The notes below the pieces were generated by a model. It ran no database searches. It was not told the origin of the DNA and saw only the letters and a list, made by a program, of their open reading frames with translations. From Pyrodictiaceae archaeon (GTDB lineage: Archaea > Thermoproteota > Thermoprotei_A > Sulfolobales > Pyrodictiaceae), in NCBI GenBank assembly GCA_027036135.1, contig JALVSY010000007.1, forward strand, positions 66,880-130,879: a stretch of DNA of 64,000 nucleotides. The letters are read 5' to 3'. The translations under genes and the position numbers were made by a program. Positions 16,125-24,777 of this stretch are shown here, piece after piece. Numbering within the stretch: the stretch's first letter is position 1; every line of letters starts with the position of its first letter.

Positions 16125-17492
16125 TCACCGGGGACTATTATCTTGTTGCAGGGCATCCTGGTAGGGCTTGAGCACCTTGCCCCACTCAGCCCAGTATCCC
16201 CGGCAATACTCTCTATCAGCTGTGCTAGGTGCTGGCTCCTTTGTGGGCGCGGGGTCTAGTGCTGTTAGGCAGTAAACCCTTGGGGCTAGTTTCTCTTGTT
16301 CCTCCCAGTCGCCTTCTAGGAGCCCCGTGCCTAGTAGCCGTCTTATCGTCTCCCGGTACCTTGGGTGTATTGGCCTAGGCCTTGCCCTGGCGAATGGCGT
16401 GCCAGGCAAGGGTATAAATGCGTGGAGCCTCATCTGCGCCTTCATAGCCGCTAGCTCGTCCATGACCCTTATTGTCTGCTCCACTGCTTCCTCGTCCTCG
16501 CCGGGGAGCCCAAACAATAGGTCAACGACTGGGCGGTAGCCGTAGCGCTTAGCAAGCCTTATAGCCTCCATAGCCTCCTCGACGCTGTGGCCCCGGCCAC
16601 TAATTGCTAGAACCTTATTGCTGCCGGATTGGAGCCCGATGGCTAGGCGCTTATTAGCAGCGTAGCGGCGTAGCACCCTCAGCGTCTCCCTAGTGACGTA
16701 CTCTGGCCGGGTCTCGCTGGGGAATGTACCAAGGTATGGCTTGCCACCAACGCTCCTCACGCCTCTAAGCAGCTCCTCTATTGCCCCGGGGTTGGGCTCG
16801 CCGGGCTTTTCTGAGCCATAGGCTAGGCCTATTGGGGCGATGAACCTTATCCTCTCCTTGCCAGCAGCTACATAGGCCTTGGAGGCCTCCACTACGGAGG
16901 CTACGCCGCGGAACCTGACCCTGGCCTTGAAGAGCCATGGTACTTGGCAGAACCTGCACCGGTAGAAACAACCCCTCATAATCTCTATGGGCGGGTAGAG
17001 GCCGTGCTCCCTGCTAAACGGCTCGTAGTCGTCGAGGCTAACAAGCTCGGCTCGTGTCACGCGGAACAAGTCTCCCTCACGGTAAGCGATATTCGGTACA
17101 TCGCCTAGCTCGCGCTCACCCAAGAAGTGCTCAGCCAACCCGATAACAGCGCTCTCCCCGTCACCAACAACAGCGGCGTAGACGCCGAGGCGGAGAAGCT
17201 GCCAATAAGCACCCTCGGCATGAGGCCCACCAGCAACCACGGGGAACTCCTCCGCGACACGAGCAACCTCCTCCATGAGGCCTAGGAACACCGGGCTACT
17301 AAGACCATAGAGGACAACTACCCGGCGCCCACGCTCCCGGAGCCCACGAGCAACACCAAGGGGGTCACCATCGCTGAACACTAGGCCGACACGGTGGCCG
17401 AGCAACCCAGCACGCTTAAGCGCAGAAGCAATAAAGGCGAAAGCATTACGAGCACCATAAACACTACGAGCAACAAGCACCAAACGCTCCAC
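16125..17492 (-). CDS. B12-binding/radical SAM protein
   Basis: A 455-aa protein. Residues 1-130 form a cobalamin-binding-like Rossmann domain (LVFSDGDPLGVARGL, VVAGGPHAEGAYWQLL, VVGDGESAV). The radical SAM domain follows with PPIEIMRGCFYRCRFCQ, the CxxxCxxC cluster motif, and a TIM barrel ending in LLFGLPGEDEEAV. It resembles the MJ1487-type B12-binding radical SAM group. Methylation or methylthiolation are family options; the substrate is unknown. ATG start. Confidence 0.87.
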   Translation of the reverse strand: MERLVLVARSVYGARNAFAFIASALKRAGLLGHRVGLVFSDGDPLGVARGLRERGRRVVVLYGLSSPVFLGLMEEVARVAEEFPVVAGGPHAEGAYWQLLRLGVYAAVVGDGESAVIGLAEHFLGERELGDVPNIAYREGDLFRVTRAELVSLDDYEPFSREHGLYPPIEIMRGCFYRCRFCQVPWLFKARVRFRGVASVVEASKAYVAAGKERIRFIAPIGLAYGSEKPGEPNPGAIEELLRGVRSVGGKPYLGTFPSETRPEYVTRETLRVLRRYAANKRLAIGLQSGSNKVLAISGRGHSVEEAMEAIRLAKRYGYRPVVDLLFGLPGEDEEAVEQTIRVMDELAAMKAQMRLHAFIPLPGTPFARARPRPIHPRYRETIRRLLGTGLLEGDWEEQEKLAPRVYCLTALDPAPTKEPAPSTADREYCRGYWAEWGKVLKPYQDALQQDNSPR

Positions 17493-17642
17493 GCCACCAA
17501 TCCCTCACAGCTCTAGCCGCTACCTCCTATTAGGCTCCTAGGAGCCCGGCCAAGGAATATAGCCATCGAGCAACCAGGCCAAGCACTTGGCTAACACAAG
17601 GCCTATGGAGTAATGACGTCCGGTATCAAGGCGTCCAAGGGT

Positions 17643-18098
17643 TCACGGAATTACTCTTAGCCATGGTACCCGCTTAAAGTCCTCGTCAAAGGTTAGTACC
17701 GTGTCTATGCCATAGTGTTTACAAGTTAGGACTATCTGGGCATCATTTGGCAATAGCCTATAACTCGTCACTACATTGATGTACTCCTTAAAGTCATAAT
17801 AATCCTCAATAACTTCTACACCTAGGTCTTCTATAAGGCCCTTGATAAGCCCAATAACCTCGGGTGGATAGCCATGCCTTCTTATAGCTTCTCGGAGACT
17901 ATACCTTCCCTTTGCTACTCCCTTTCGCCGATAATACTCAAAGGCTGCGACATAGAGTGCCTCGTTTATTGCTATACCAGAGGTCACAAGCACGTTATCC
18001 CTTAGCGAGGCTAATGCGTCCTCGACAATAGGGTATTTCTCGGTCTCTAAAAGGATGCTCAGCAAGATGCTAGTATCTAGGTAAACAAATCTCTTCAT
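17643..18098 (-). CDS. vapC: VapC toxin, PIN-domain ribonuclease
   Basis: PIN protein of 151 aa: YLDTSILLSILLETEKY, then AINEALYVAAFEYY with the mid Glu, LLPNDAQIVLTCKHYGID, and LTFDEDFKRVPWLRVIP. The ATG overlaps the antitoxin stop as ATGA. Close in ending and operon layout to the toxin at 3402, so these two loci are probably paralogous. Confidence 0.9.
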   Translation of the reverse strand: MKRFVYLDTSILLSILLETEKYPIVEDALASLRDNVLVTSGIAINEALYVAAFEYYRRKGVAKGRYSLREAIRRHGYPPEVIGLIKGLIEDLGVEVIEDYYDFKEYINVVTSYRLLPNDAQIVLTCKHYGIDTVLTFDEDFKRVPWLRVIP

Positions 18099-18334
18099 TG
18101 TACATGAGCCTCTTCCTCTAAGCGTAGAAGCTCCTCTAGACTAGCTTTCCCGAGAGCACCCTTATACTTGCGGAGTATGGAGCGAACATCCCTCTTGATA
18201 CTAACAAGTACCTCTTCGCCCTCTTCTAGATCCACGTCATCAAGGAGTTTCAGCACACCTTTCTCATAGCGTGCACGAATAACTCTTTGCAAGAGCTCTA
18301 ACCCCTCTACTATGGGTGCTTTTACCGAAACCAA
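18095..18334 (-). CDS. vapB: DUF104-family antitoxin
   Basis: A 79-aa antitoxin with RVIRARYEKGVLKLLDDVDL and EGEEVLVSIKRD, the same beta-barrel signature as the antitoxin at 3848. It has an 18-residue N-terminal extension (VSVKAPIVEGLELLQR) that may mean a later start. C-terminal helix SLEELLRLEEEAHVQ. Confidence 0.85.
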   Translation of the reverse strand: MVSVKAPIVEGLELLQRVIRARYEKGVLKLLDDVDLEEGEEVLVSIKRDVRSILRKYKGALGKASLEELLRLEEEAHVQ

Positions 18335-18603
18335 TAACGTTTACTCTATTGGAATTTCACTAAATAATCGTAACCACAAAATAGAGTCATCAAAGAATAC
18401 TCTAGAGCGTTAACATTACTTGGTTAACATTCTGCTTAGTTAGTCATAATGTTAGGATTTTTCTGCAAGGGAACACCCTGGTTCAATTTACTATTCTCTA
18501 AATTGATTAAAAATTATCTCTAATAAGAATAAAACTGTTGGAAAAGATCAATGAAACAACACCGAGCGTTGGCGCCATCTTATGGTAATGCATGGATTCT
18601 GGT
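18335..18603. other. AT-rich intergenic region
   Basis: About 270 bases of markedly AT-rich DNA between the VapBC antitoxin and the 3' end of a secreted-protein gene, with TA-rich stretches near 18350 and 18490-18535. It probably holds the minus-strand vapBC promoter. No gene or repeat recognised. Confidence 0.35.
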
Positions 18604-19710
18604 TTACTTCTCTGCTTTTACCAGATTTATGACTAGTTTCATGGGTATTGTTGTCTCTGTGCCGTTCTCGTCCTCTACGCTTATTGAGCCGTCTATTTCT
18701 AGGTGTTTTATTACCCCGTGGCTTATTGTTGCTACTCCTTTTGTGCCTTGGCCGCTAAATGTCTGTGCCTTTGTCATTGTCTCTGGGAATAGGAAGTAGG
18801 GTATCTGTGTAGCGCTGCTCGATAGTGTTGTGCAGACCATCTTGCCGGGTGGGTATGGCCATAGCTGCGTCATTGCCTGGCTCGCTGTTGCCTTGTCGCC
18901 ACCAACTATGCTGTATTTTAGGCATACCTTGTCACCGGTTCTCTTAACAACGTCTACTCTTACATCATAGGTCGTTGCCGTGTAGTCGCCGGTGGGTTTG
19001 CCGGTGGCTATGTCCATCTTAGCTACTTTCCATGTGAACTTGTAGTAGAGTGTCTTGACGCTAGCTGAGCTGGGCTCGGTGCTGCTCGGTGCCTGCTGGG
19101 TAGTTGTCCTGGATATTTGCTGCTTTGTCGTGGCTGCTTGCTGGCTTGTTGTCGTGGTTGCTAGTCTTACGCTGAGCTGTACTGGGACCTTCTCGCCGTT
19201 ATAGTCGACGGTGTAGCTGTAGTTTAGGCTCCTCAATACACCGTTCTCGACGTAGGCCTTGCCAGCGCCGCTTGCCGAGTTTATGGCCACGTCACCGGTT
19301 CTACCCGGGTCTGTGAAGTACGTTGATAGGTCTACTTGCTTGGCTTTTAGGTCTGTGCAGAGCACTTGGTTCTCCGCGGTGTATCCCTGGTAGCCGTACA
19401 TGAAGTCGCGGATGAAGCTGGGATCGCCCTGCTTTACGTCAACTATCTTGTAGGTGTAGCATAGCTGGTCACTAGTCCTCTTGACCACGTGTACTGCTAC
19501 GTCGAAGCGATGGGTCTCGTGGTTCTGGCCGACTACTACCTGGTAGCTATAGGTTAGGTCCTTGGCGTTGCCCGTGCTTAGGTCATCGGTGGTCTTTGTT
19601 GCTGTTATGCTGTGTATGAACTGGCTCGGTGTCTGCCCGGTGAAGAACCAGACAGCTCCGAAGAATAGGGCTCCCAAGACCAATACGGTCGCGATTAGTT
19701 TTCCTAACAA
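18604..19710 (-). CDS. Membrane-anchored extracellular protein with an internal duplication
   Basis: A 368-aa protein with one N-terminal membrane segment (LGKLIATVLVLGALFFGAVWF) and an otherwise extracytoplasmic body. Residues about 50-185 and 225-366 are homologous repeats: both contain D-V-x-VHVVKRTSDQLCYTYKI-type sequence (second copy VDVVKRTGDKVCLKYSIV), a VLCTDLKAK/MVCTTLSSS Cys, and a final beta block. A Thr/Gln/Ser linker of about 35 residues joins them. Each repeat has two cysteines that may pair. Start ATG or TTG at the gene's beginning. Function unknown. Confidence 0.75.
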   Translation of the reverse strand: MLGKLIATVLVLGALFFGAVWFFTGQTPSQFIHSITATKTTDDLSTGNAKDLTYSYQVVVGQNHETHRFDVAVHVVKRTSDQLCYTYKIVDVKQGDPSFIRDFMYGYQGYTAENQVLCTDLKAKQVDLSTYFTDPGRTGDVAINSASGAGKAYVENGVLRSLNYSYTVDYNGEKVPVQLSVRLATTTTSQQAATTKQQISRTTTQQAPSSTEPSSASVKTLYYKFTWKVAKMDIATGKPTGDYTATTYDVRVDVVKRTGDKVCLKYSIVGGDKATASQAMTQLWPYPPGKMVCTTLSSSATQIPYFLFPETMTKAQTFSGQGTKGVATISHGVIKHLEIDGSISVEDENGTETTIPMKLVINLVKAEK

Positions 19711-19852
19711 GACGTGTACAACTCTTTCGTTTCCAGGGTACTAGTAGTCCCCGGCCCTAATAAATGCTCGCATAAACACTACTGGGGTAAAGAAGCAGAC
19801 TACATGAGGCAAGAGATGTTCTTGAAGAAGCTTGTCGCGTGTGCTATGAAAG

Positions 19853-21415
19853 CTATTCCTCAACCGTTTTCACCGAGTATTTGTAGGCTTCTATGAGTGT
19901 GCTTGGGGGTATGCTTAGCCTTACTAAGCGGTGCCACTTTGGCTCGGGTGCCTCGTAGGTGTAGTGGTCTAGGTTTACTCCGAGGCTCCTAGCAGTGCTC
20001 CATAGCTGGCCTAGTCTCCCGCCTCGCCGGGCCCACTCATCTATTATCCTTGCTATCTTCTCGTCTCCCCTCGCCACGACTGTCTGGGCGTAGGCGTAGC
20101 GGTAGCTCAGCGGCTCTATGCTCAGCACCTTGCTCTGTGCTCTCCGTAGTATCCTTACTCTGCGCTCATAGCTAGCCCTATCAATCAAGCGGTGGAACTG
20201 CATCGGTGTATGAGGCTTGGGCACCAAAGGGTTAAGAGTAACCCTTATCGCCTCGCGCATCGGTGGAGCCTTCTTGCTCAGTTCTCTCAGTGCATCGGCG
20301 TAGCCCTCTACGTCTCTATCAGTCTCCCCGGGGAGCCCGAGCATAAGGTAGAGCTTGACGTGCATCCTCCGGGCCCACGCCCAGCCAGCCACCTCCTCGA
20401 CGAGGCCACGGCTCATACACTTCCCTATGCCTCGGCAAAGCCTCGGGCTAAGGGTCTCGGGCGCCACTGTTAGGACTCTTTGCCCAAGCCTCGCCAGTAG
20501 CTCTACACGGTCCTCGCTGAGCATATCCGCTCTAAGACTCCCAATACTCGCCTCGAGGCCCTCCCCCTCAAGGTACTCGAGGAGCCTGTCAGCAGCAGGG
20601 TGATCGAAGAAGCTCAGCGCGTAGAAGGCTACACGGCTAACCCCGTTAGCCTCGACGCCGCGCTCTATGAGGCCGCGGAGCTTCTCGTAGCTCCGGTGAC
20701 GCGTGGGTAGGAGGAAGTGAGCCTCCATACAGAACCTACACATATGCGGGCAGCCCCTACTAGCCTCGACCATGTATGCTTCTCCCCATGGCTCCCCGCT
20801 ACCCGGTACACGGAACTGCGCAACGGAGTGGAAAACATTGTCAAGGTCGTGTACAAGGGCTTTGTCCACGGCCCCGCACCCCGGGGCGAGGAACCCGGGC
20901 CTACACGCAAGCTCCTCAACCACGCCCCTCGCTCCGTGCTCGTAGGCTTTCTCCACGAGGAGGGGGAGCAGGGGCTCAGCCTCCCCAACCGCGACCAGGT
21001 CTCCGGCCCCCAGCGCCACAACAGGGTTCATACTGGGAACGGGGCCGCCCAGGACGACCAGGGGGTGTTCCTTGTTCCTCTCCTCGCGGAGAAACGGGAT
21101 CCCCGCTGCGTGGAGGATGCGGGCAAGCGTGACATAGTCGAGCTCATAGCTAATACTAGCAACTATTAGGTCGAAGTCGCGGAGCAAGCTACCAGTCTCA
21201 AGGCTACGAGGCACAGGCTCAGCGCCAGCCGTTGAGCTGGCGACGAAGCGCTCAGCATACACGTAGTCAAGGCTATTAAGGAGATAATACATGTTCTGAT
21301 AAGCCAAGCTAGCAACAGCAGCACCATAAGGAGCAGGATACACAAGAGCAACCCTCAGACAACCCCTACAACGCTTAACCACGACACCATGCTCCCGCGA
21401 ACCACAACACCTCAC
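19853..21415 (-). CDS. Radical SAM protein with N-terminal B12-binding-like domain
   Basis: A 520-aa protein. Residues 15-175 form a flavodoxin/B12-binding-like region (LRVALVYPAPYGAAVASLA, DLIVASISYELDYVTLARIL, VVLGGPVPSMNP, VAVGEAEPLLPLL). The radical SAM cluster motif is EASRGCPHMCRFCMEAHFL, followed by LYLMLGLPGETDRDVEGY. Long C-terminal helix-rich region after NPLVPKPHTPMQF, a signature of a group of archaeal radical SAM enzymes. Different from the protein at 16125, although both use cobalamin-type domains. N-terminal Cys pairs (CCGS, RCRGCL) are unusual. Confidence 0.85.
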   Translation of the reverse strand: MRCCGSREHGVVVKRCRGCLRVALVYPAPYGAAVASLAYQNMYYLLNSLDYVYAERFVASSTAGAEPVPRSLETGSLLRDFDLIVASISYELDYVTLARILHAAGIPFLREERNKEHPLVVLGGPVPSMNPVVALGAGDLVAVGEAEPLLPLLVEKAYEHGARGVVEELACRPGFLAPGCGAVDKALVHDLDNVFHSVAQFRVPGSGEPWGEAYMVEASRGCPHMCRFCMEAHFLLPTRHRSYEKLRGLIERGVEANGVSRVAFYALSFFDHPAADRLLEYLEGEGLEASIGSLRADMLSEDRVELLARLGQRVLTVAPETLSPRLCRGIGKCMSRGLVEEVAGWAWARRMHVKLYLMLGLPGETDRDVEGYADALRELSKKAPPMREAIRVTLNPLVPKPHTPMQFHRLIDRASYERRVRILRRAQSKVLSIEPLSYRYAYAQTVVARGDEKIARIIDEWARRGGRLGQLWSTARSLGVNLDHYTYEAPEPKWHRLVRLSIPPSTLIEAYKYSVKTVEE

Positions 21416-21595
21416 ACCAGGATAATCACCCCCTAGAACTCCCGGGCCAAGGCCCCTTAATAGCTGACAACTAGAGTAATGATGCGAAAAAGGACTTGCA
21501 ACGGTTCTTGATGTTACGCAAAATCTATATCACTGCCATCATTTACATGAGATGGAAATATGTATATAACTATGAACACTCTGTGACTCCCTGAG

Positions 21596-21946
21596 TTAAA
21601 GGAGCAATACTTTCATTATCTTCTGGTTTATCTCGTCCCGTAGCCGCGGCCCTATGGAGCCTATTTCACCCGCTATAAGCCTCTTGTGCAACGTAGCTAT
21701 CTTGGATAACTTTAGCACAGAGGAGTCTGTCTTGAGCCCCGTGAGTCGGAACTCAGGATGCGACATGGTTATTAACACATCTGTCTCTGGGTCGTATTTG
21801 TCTACCCTAGAGGAGATAAACGCTACAACAACATCTCTCCCACTATCGTGGAGAACGAGTGCTGGCCGGAGCTTTCTTCCCCTAAGATCCGTAAAGGGAA
21901 AGTAGATAAGCACTATCTTACCCTTTAACGTCGTCCTCTGTGTAGA
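21596..21946 (-). CDS. PemK/MazF-family endoribonuclease toxin
   Basis: The 116-aa protein has KGKIVLIYFPFTDLRGRKLRPALVL, the start of the MazF/PemK fold, then VVVAFISSRVD and SVLKLSKIATLHKRLI. The ATG beginning STQRTTLKGK lies inside the end of the antitoxin gene (29-base overlap) and is preferred to the longer frame. MazF toxins cleave mRNA at short motifs. Partner antitoxin directly upstream. Confidence 0.85.
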   Translation of the reverse strand, partial: STQRTTLKGKIVLIYFPFTDLRGRKLRPALVLHDSGRDVVVAFISSRVDKYDPETDVLITMSHPEFRLTGLKTDSSVLKLSKIATLHKRLIAGEIGSIGPRLRDEINQKIMKVLLL

Positions 21947-22145
21947 CATCTGGTTCGTCCTCCAAGAACTCTCGGAGACTCTCTTCCTGTATGCGCAGAA
22001 GCCCATACTCCTCCAGAAACTCCACAAACTTGTCAAACTCATCGCTCACAATAATATCTAGGATAGCCTCTATTCTACGCCTAACCTTCTCGGCGTCAAC
22101 CCCCCTAGGCACCCTCACTACCACAGTTTCCGACACTATCATCAC
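21918..22145 (-). CDS. Antitoxin of the MazF-like toxin
   Basis: A 75-aa protein with an N-terminal strand (SETVVVRVPRGVDAEKVRRRI) and an acidic helical tail (FLEEYGLLRIQEESLREFLEDEPD). It overlaps the toxin gene. No DNA-binding family can be named with confidence from sequence, though a ribbon-helix-helix-type start is likely. ATG start. Confidence 0.7.
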   Translation of the reverse strand: MMIVSETVVVRVPRGVDAEKVRRRIEAILDIIVSDEFDKFVEFLEEYGLLRIQEESLREFLEDEPDVYTEDDVKG

Positions 22146-22555
22146 CCCACAAGCCTACAAGAAATCATAAGAACACTTTATTAGCGTTACCAAGAACTAT
22201 ATAACACATATCTATTCCCAGCCATCAAGGCTTGCAGGGAACCCCTACAAGGCCAACTTAGAGAGACCAGCTTCCCGTAGGAGTACAGAAGAACCACTAT
22301 GCCTACCACTCTTCCTTGCTATTATAATCCATTAAGGTCCTGCACGCGTTCGCGTCAAGACTTAGTCCGCTATCGCGCGAGAAACCAGTTAAGAATTCTT
22401 CAAGCCTGAGAATATCAGAGCGCTACTTAGCACATGACGGTTATTAGCCCAGAACTGTTTTTAGATTCTTTCAGACCTAGGAAAGGGTCATGTAGTCTTG
22501 CTTGCTCCATTATAATTATATTACTTGGGACGTGTTGAGAATACTTGTGGGGTCA
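22146..22555. other. Divergent intergenic region, AT-rich
   Basis: About 400 bases between the MazF-like and TumE/TumA-type loci. It contains minus-strand promoter-like sequence near 22195 (ctatataaca) and plus-strand tattataattatatta near 22508. A short inverted segment (cgcgttcgcg, 22346) is visible. No coding frame is credible. Confidence 0.3.
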
Positions 22556-22876
22556 ATGGTGCCTGGCCAAGCTAAGCTAGAGTTATCGGGAAACAAGGCC
22601 AGGGTACTGCTAAGAGCTCTCAGCGCTGAGGCTAGGAGACTAGAGCTAGAAATCGAGGCTACTAAGGAGAGGATAAGGATGTTTGAGGAAAAGTACGGGA
22701 TGAGTTCAGAGGAGTTTATGGCTAAGTATACCAGGGGTGAGATGGGTGACGAGGAGGAATACATGGAGTGGTACGGGGAACTCGTCTTCCTAGAAAGAGC
22801 TACCAGGGAGCTAGAGGAGCTGAGAGAGCTTGCAAGCACAGCCTCTCAGAGCCTATCTAGAAAGAGTCAGAGCTAA
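22556..22876 (+). CDS. TumA-like coiled-coil antitoxin
   Basis: A 106-aa helical protein with long charged helices (ALSAEARRLELEIEATKERIR) and the pattern FEEKYGMSSEEFMAKYTRGEMGDEEEYMEWYGEL that matches the coiled-coil partner of DUF6516 (TumE) toxins. ATG at 22556 fits a GGGGT upstream; the frame is open 18 codons earlier. Overlaps the next gene by 47 bases. Confidence 0.75.
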   Translation: MVPGQAKLELSGNKARVLLRALSAEARRLELEIEATKERIRMFEEKYGMSSEEFMAKYTRGEMGDEEEYMEWYGELVFLERATRELEELRELASTASQSLSRKSQS

Positions 22877-23246
22877 GATAGAAGAACTAGAACCATTAAT
22901 CTCTAGTGTTAGTCTGCACATGGATCAAAGAGGACCGACAAGGCTTGTCTTGAAGGGCACAATAATCTTCATAAATGGGACCAAACTACACTTCCTAGAA
23001 TATATTTCTGTGGAAGACAACATTCTTGAAAGAATCGTGTACTGGTTCCACTACGTTAAGCCCGATAATAAGCTAATATTTCGCTACGATAATGCGCCGC
23101 ATCACCCAGAGCTAGAGACTTTTCCACACCACAAGCACCTAGCTAATGGTACAGTAGTAGCGTCAGAGGAACAAACTCTACCACGAGTACTTGACGAGAT
23201 CAAAGCACTAGTGCTACGCTCCTTCAGGGGCAGCGACAATACATAG
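22830..23246 (+). CDS. TumE-like toxin (DUF6516 family)
   Basis: A 138-aa protein with the DUF6516/TumE hallmark LIFRYDNAPHHPELETFPHHKH, a run of His residues followed by the HLANGTVVAS block. The N-terminus (LRAYLERVRAKIEELEPLI) matches the family. TTG start inside the antitoxin gene. Family members are toxins of TumE/TumA-type TA systems; the biochemical target is not known to me. Confidence 0.82.
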   Translation: MQAQPLRAYLERVRAKIEELEPLISSVSLHMDQRGPTRLVLKGTIIFINGTKLHFLEYISVEDNILERIVYWFHYVKPDNKLIFRYDNAPHHPELETFPHHKHLANGTVVASEEQTLPRVLDEIKALVLRSFRGSDNT

Positions 23247-23268
23247 CAAATACATCTACATAGCCGCA

Positions 23269-23467
23269 CTAGTTTCCGACGAGGAGTCTAAGCAGACCAT
23301 AACTAAGAGTGAACGCCTCGGCTCTCTTTGCAAAGGAGGCGTAAAAAGACTCGATCTTCAAGATAGGAATAAGCGCTGTTAGAAAGGAGCCTATATGCTT
23401 AGGGTACTGGCCTCGTTCTCCCCTTACCCTTACTCGTAAATGCTGAGCCTCTTTCAGGCTTTGCGGC
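23269..23467 (-). pseudogene. Possible gene remnant after an ATPase
   Basis: Downstream of the ATPase stop, the minus strand reads a protein-like C-terminus: RVRVRGERGQYPKHIGSFL, then TALIPILKIESFYASFAKRA and TLSYGLLRLLVGN to a TAG. No start codon with a ribosome site is visible after the ATPase, so it may be the tail of a deleted gene. No family recognised. Confidence 0.3.
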
Positions 23468-24553
23468 TTATTTCTTGGCTTGTAGGCGTTCTTGTAGCAG
23501 TGTCCTGTATGCTGGTAGTTGCCATGCATAGTACTCTCCTATGCCTTGCTCGGGGCTCGGGGGCAGCGGTTTGCCTGCTAGTGTTGTTGCTGCCTTGTAT
23601 ATGAAGAGGTTGTGCTCTGTGAGTAGCCTTACTAGTCTCTGGAGCCTCGGCGAGGCCCTCGTCACGGCGGCGTCGGGGTCCTCTAGCAGCGTGTGTAGCT
23701 CTTCTAGGAGTCCCTCTGCCCTGATCCTCGCCAATACTGGCACGACTACGCTGATGTCTAGGTCATGGAGCCAGGCCTCGGTGCTCCACTGGTAAATGGT
23801 TGCTATCTGTATGAGTGCCCTAGGGTTTCCACCAGTCAGCTCCCAGGCCTCCTCCACCGCGTCTCTACTAGGTGCTCCTAGGATGCTTGCTAGTTCCTCG
23901 AATCCATCCCTGGGCATGCCCCATAGGAGCCTAAGACCGAGCCAAGTTGGGTGCCTCCTCAGCCTCTCCAGGCTAAGACCCTCACTCGTAGAAGCGACTA
24001 GTAGCGCTGAGGCTGGCTCCTTCTCAGCTAAGTCGTACTCTAGGAGACGTAATAGGCTCTTAACATAGGCCTCCACGGAGTCCAGGCCAATGGGGCGCGC
24101 AACATCATCAACCACTACCACTACGTGCTTGCCGCGAACAAGCCTCTTCTCAACACCTGCCAGTACACGGGTAACAGCATAGGCAAGCACAGCGCCAAGA
24201 GAACCCGAAGCACCCCGAGCAGCCTCTACTAATAGGCGGCGAAGCTCCTCAGAACCATAAATAGCCCGCCCAGGATCCCGCTCCTCCAACGCATCAATAT
24301 AGACAACAAGGTACCCCTCACGGCCACTAAGCCTCCTAGCAAACTCCCTCAACAACCTAGTCTTACCACAGCCCTCCGGCCCATAGAGATAAACTGGGAC
24401 ACCCGAGCCACGCTCAGCAAGCCCAAACAAGGCACCAAGCTCATCAACACGGTCAACAAACCTCAAACCCAGCAAGCCCTCGGCCCCAGGACGAGAAAGT
24501 ATAGCAAGAGGAGGAGCCAATAAACACCAGGCAAGAAAGACACCGAGTCCCAT
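23468..24553 (-). CDS. Archaeal-type AAA/STAND ATPase
   Basis: A 361-aa protein with Walker A GPEGCGKT at 58-65 and a Walker B-like KHVVVVVDDVARP near 145-157; a WELTGGNPRALIQIATIY block marks the STAND-type GxP region. C-terminal helical domain. The first 20 residues (VFLAWCLLAPPLAILS) are hydrophobic; the start could lie later, near LRFVDRVDELGAL. One of four ATPases of this superfamily in the window. Confidence 0.8.
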   Translation of the reverse strand: MGLGVFLAWCLLAPPLAILSRPGAEGLLGLRFVDRVDELGALFGLAERGSGVPVYLYGPEGCGKTRLLREFARRLSGREGYLVVYIDALEERDPGRAIYGSEELRRLLVEAARGASGSLGAVLAYAVTRVLAGVEKRLVRGKHVVVVVDDVARPIGLDSVEAYVKSLLRLLEYDLAEKEPASALLVASTSEGLSLERLRRHPTWLGLRLLWGMPRDGFEELASILGAPSRDAVEEAWELTGGNPRALIQIATIYQWSTEAWLHDLDISVVVPVLARIRAEGLLEELHTLLEDPDAAVTRASPRLQRLVRLLTEHNLFIYKAATTLAGKPLPPSPEQGIGEYYAWQLPAYRTLLQERLQAKK

Positions 24554-24644
24554 GTCCTCTAGGCAACTCTTTATGAACCTAGGAAAGCTATACTGGAGGG
24601 GCAGGGAATAATGCGATTAGGTGCTCTAGAGAATATGGGGCACG

Positions 24645-24678
24645 TTGCTTTACTGCTTCTGTAAGCAGTAGTAAGCAA
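24645..24678. repeat. Long imperfect inverted repeat (hairpin) in divergent intergenic region
   Basis: Left arm ttgctt-tactgctt, loop ctgt, right arm aagcagta-gt-aagcaa: an 8-bp perfect stem extended by a 6-bp stem across a two-base bulge. It lies between the divergent ATPase (minus) and the unknown operon beginning at 24778 (plus), well placed to be an operator, or a structured RNA near the 5' end of either transcript. There is no U-run, so it is not a classic terminator. Confidence 0.6.
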
Positions 24679-24749
24679 GACTACAAAAGGACTCTCTTGT
24701 ACATTTCCTTGACTCGTGTTTACTGAAGTAAGGTTATTGTAGAGCTATG

Positions 24750-24758
24750 TGATGCTTA
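24750..24758 (+). promoter_or_regulatory. TATA box of the unknown operon (leaderless)
   Basis: The box gcttaaatc sits about 25 bases before the ATG at 24778, the distance from an archaeal TATA box to the transcription start, so the mRNA probably begins at or next to the ATG. No Shine-Dalgarno is visible ahead of that ATG. Confidence 0.5.
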
Positions 24759-24777
24759 AATCCCTGGGGCTAAGTTT

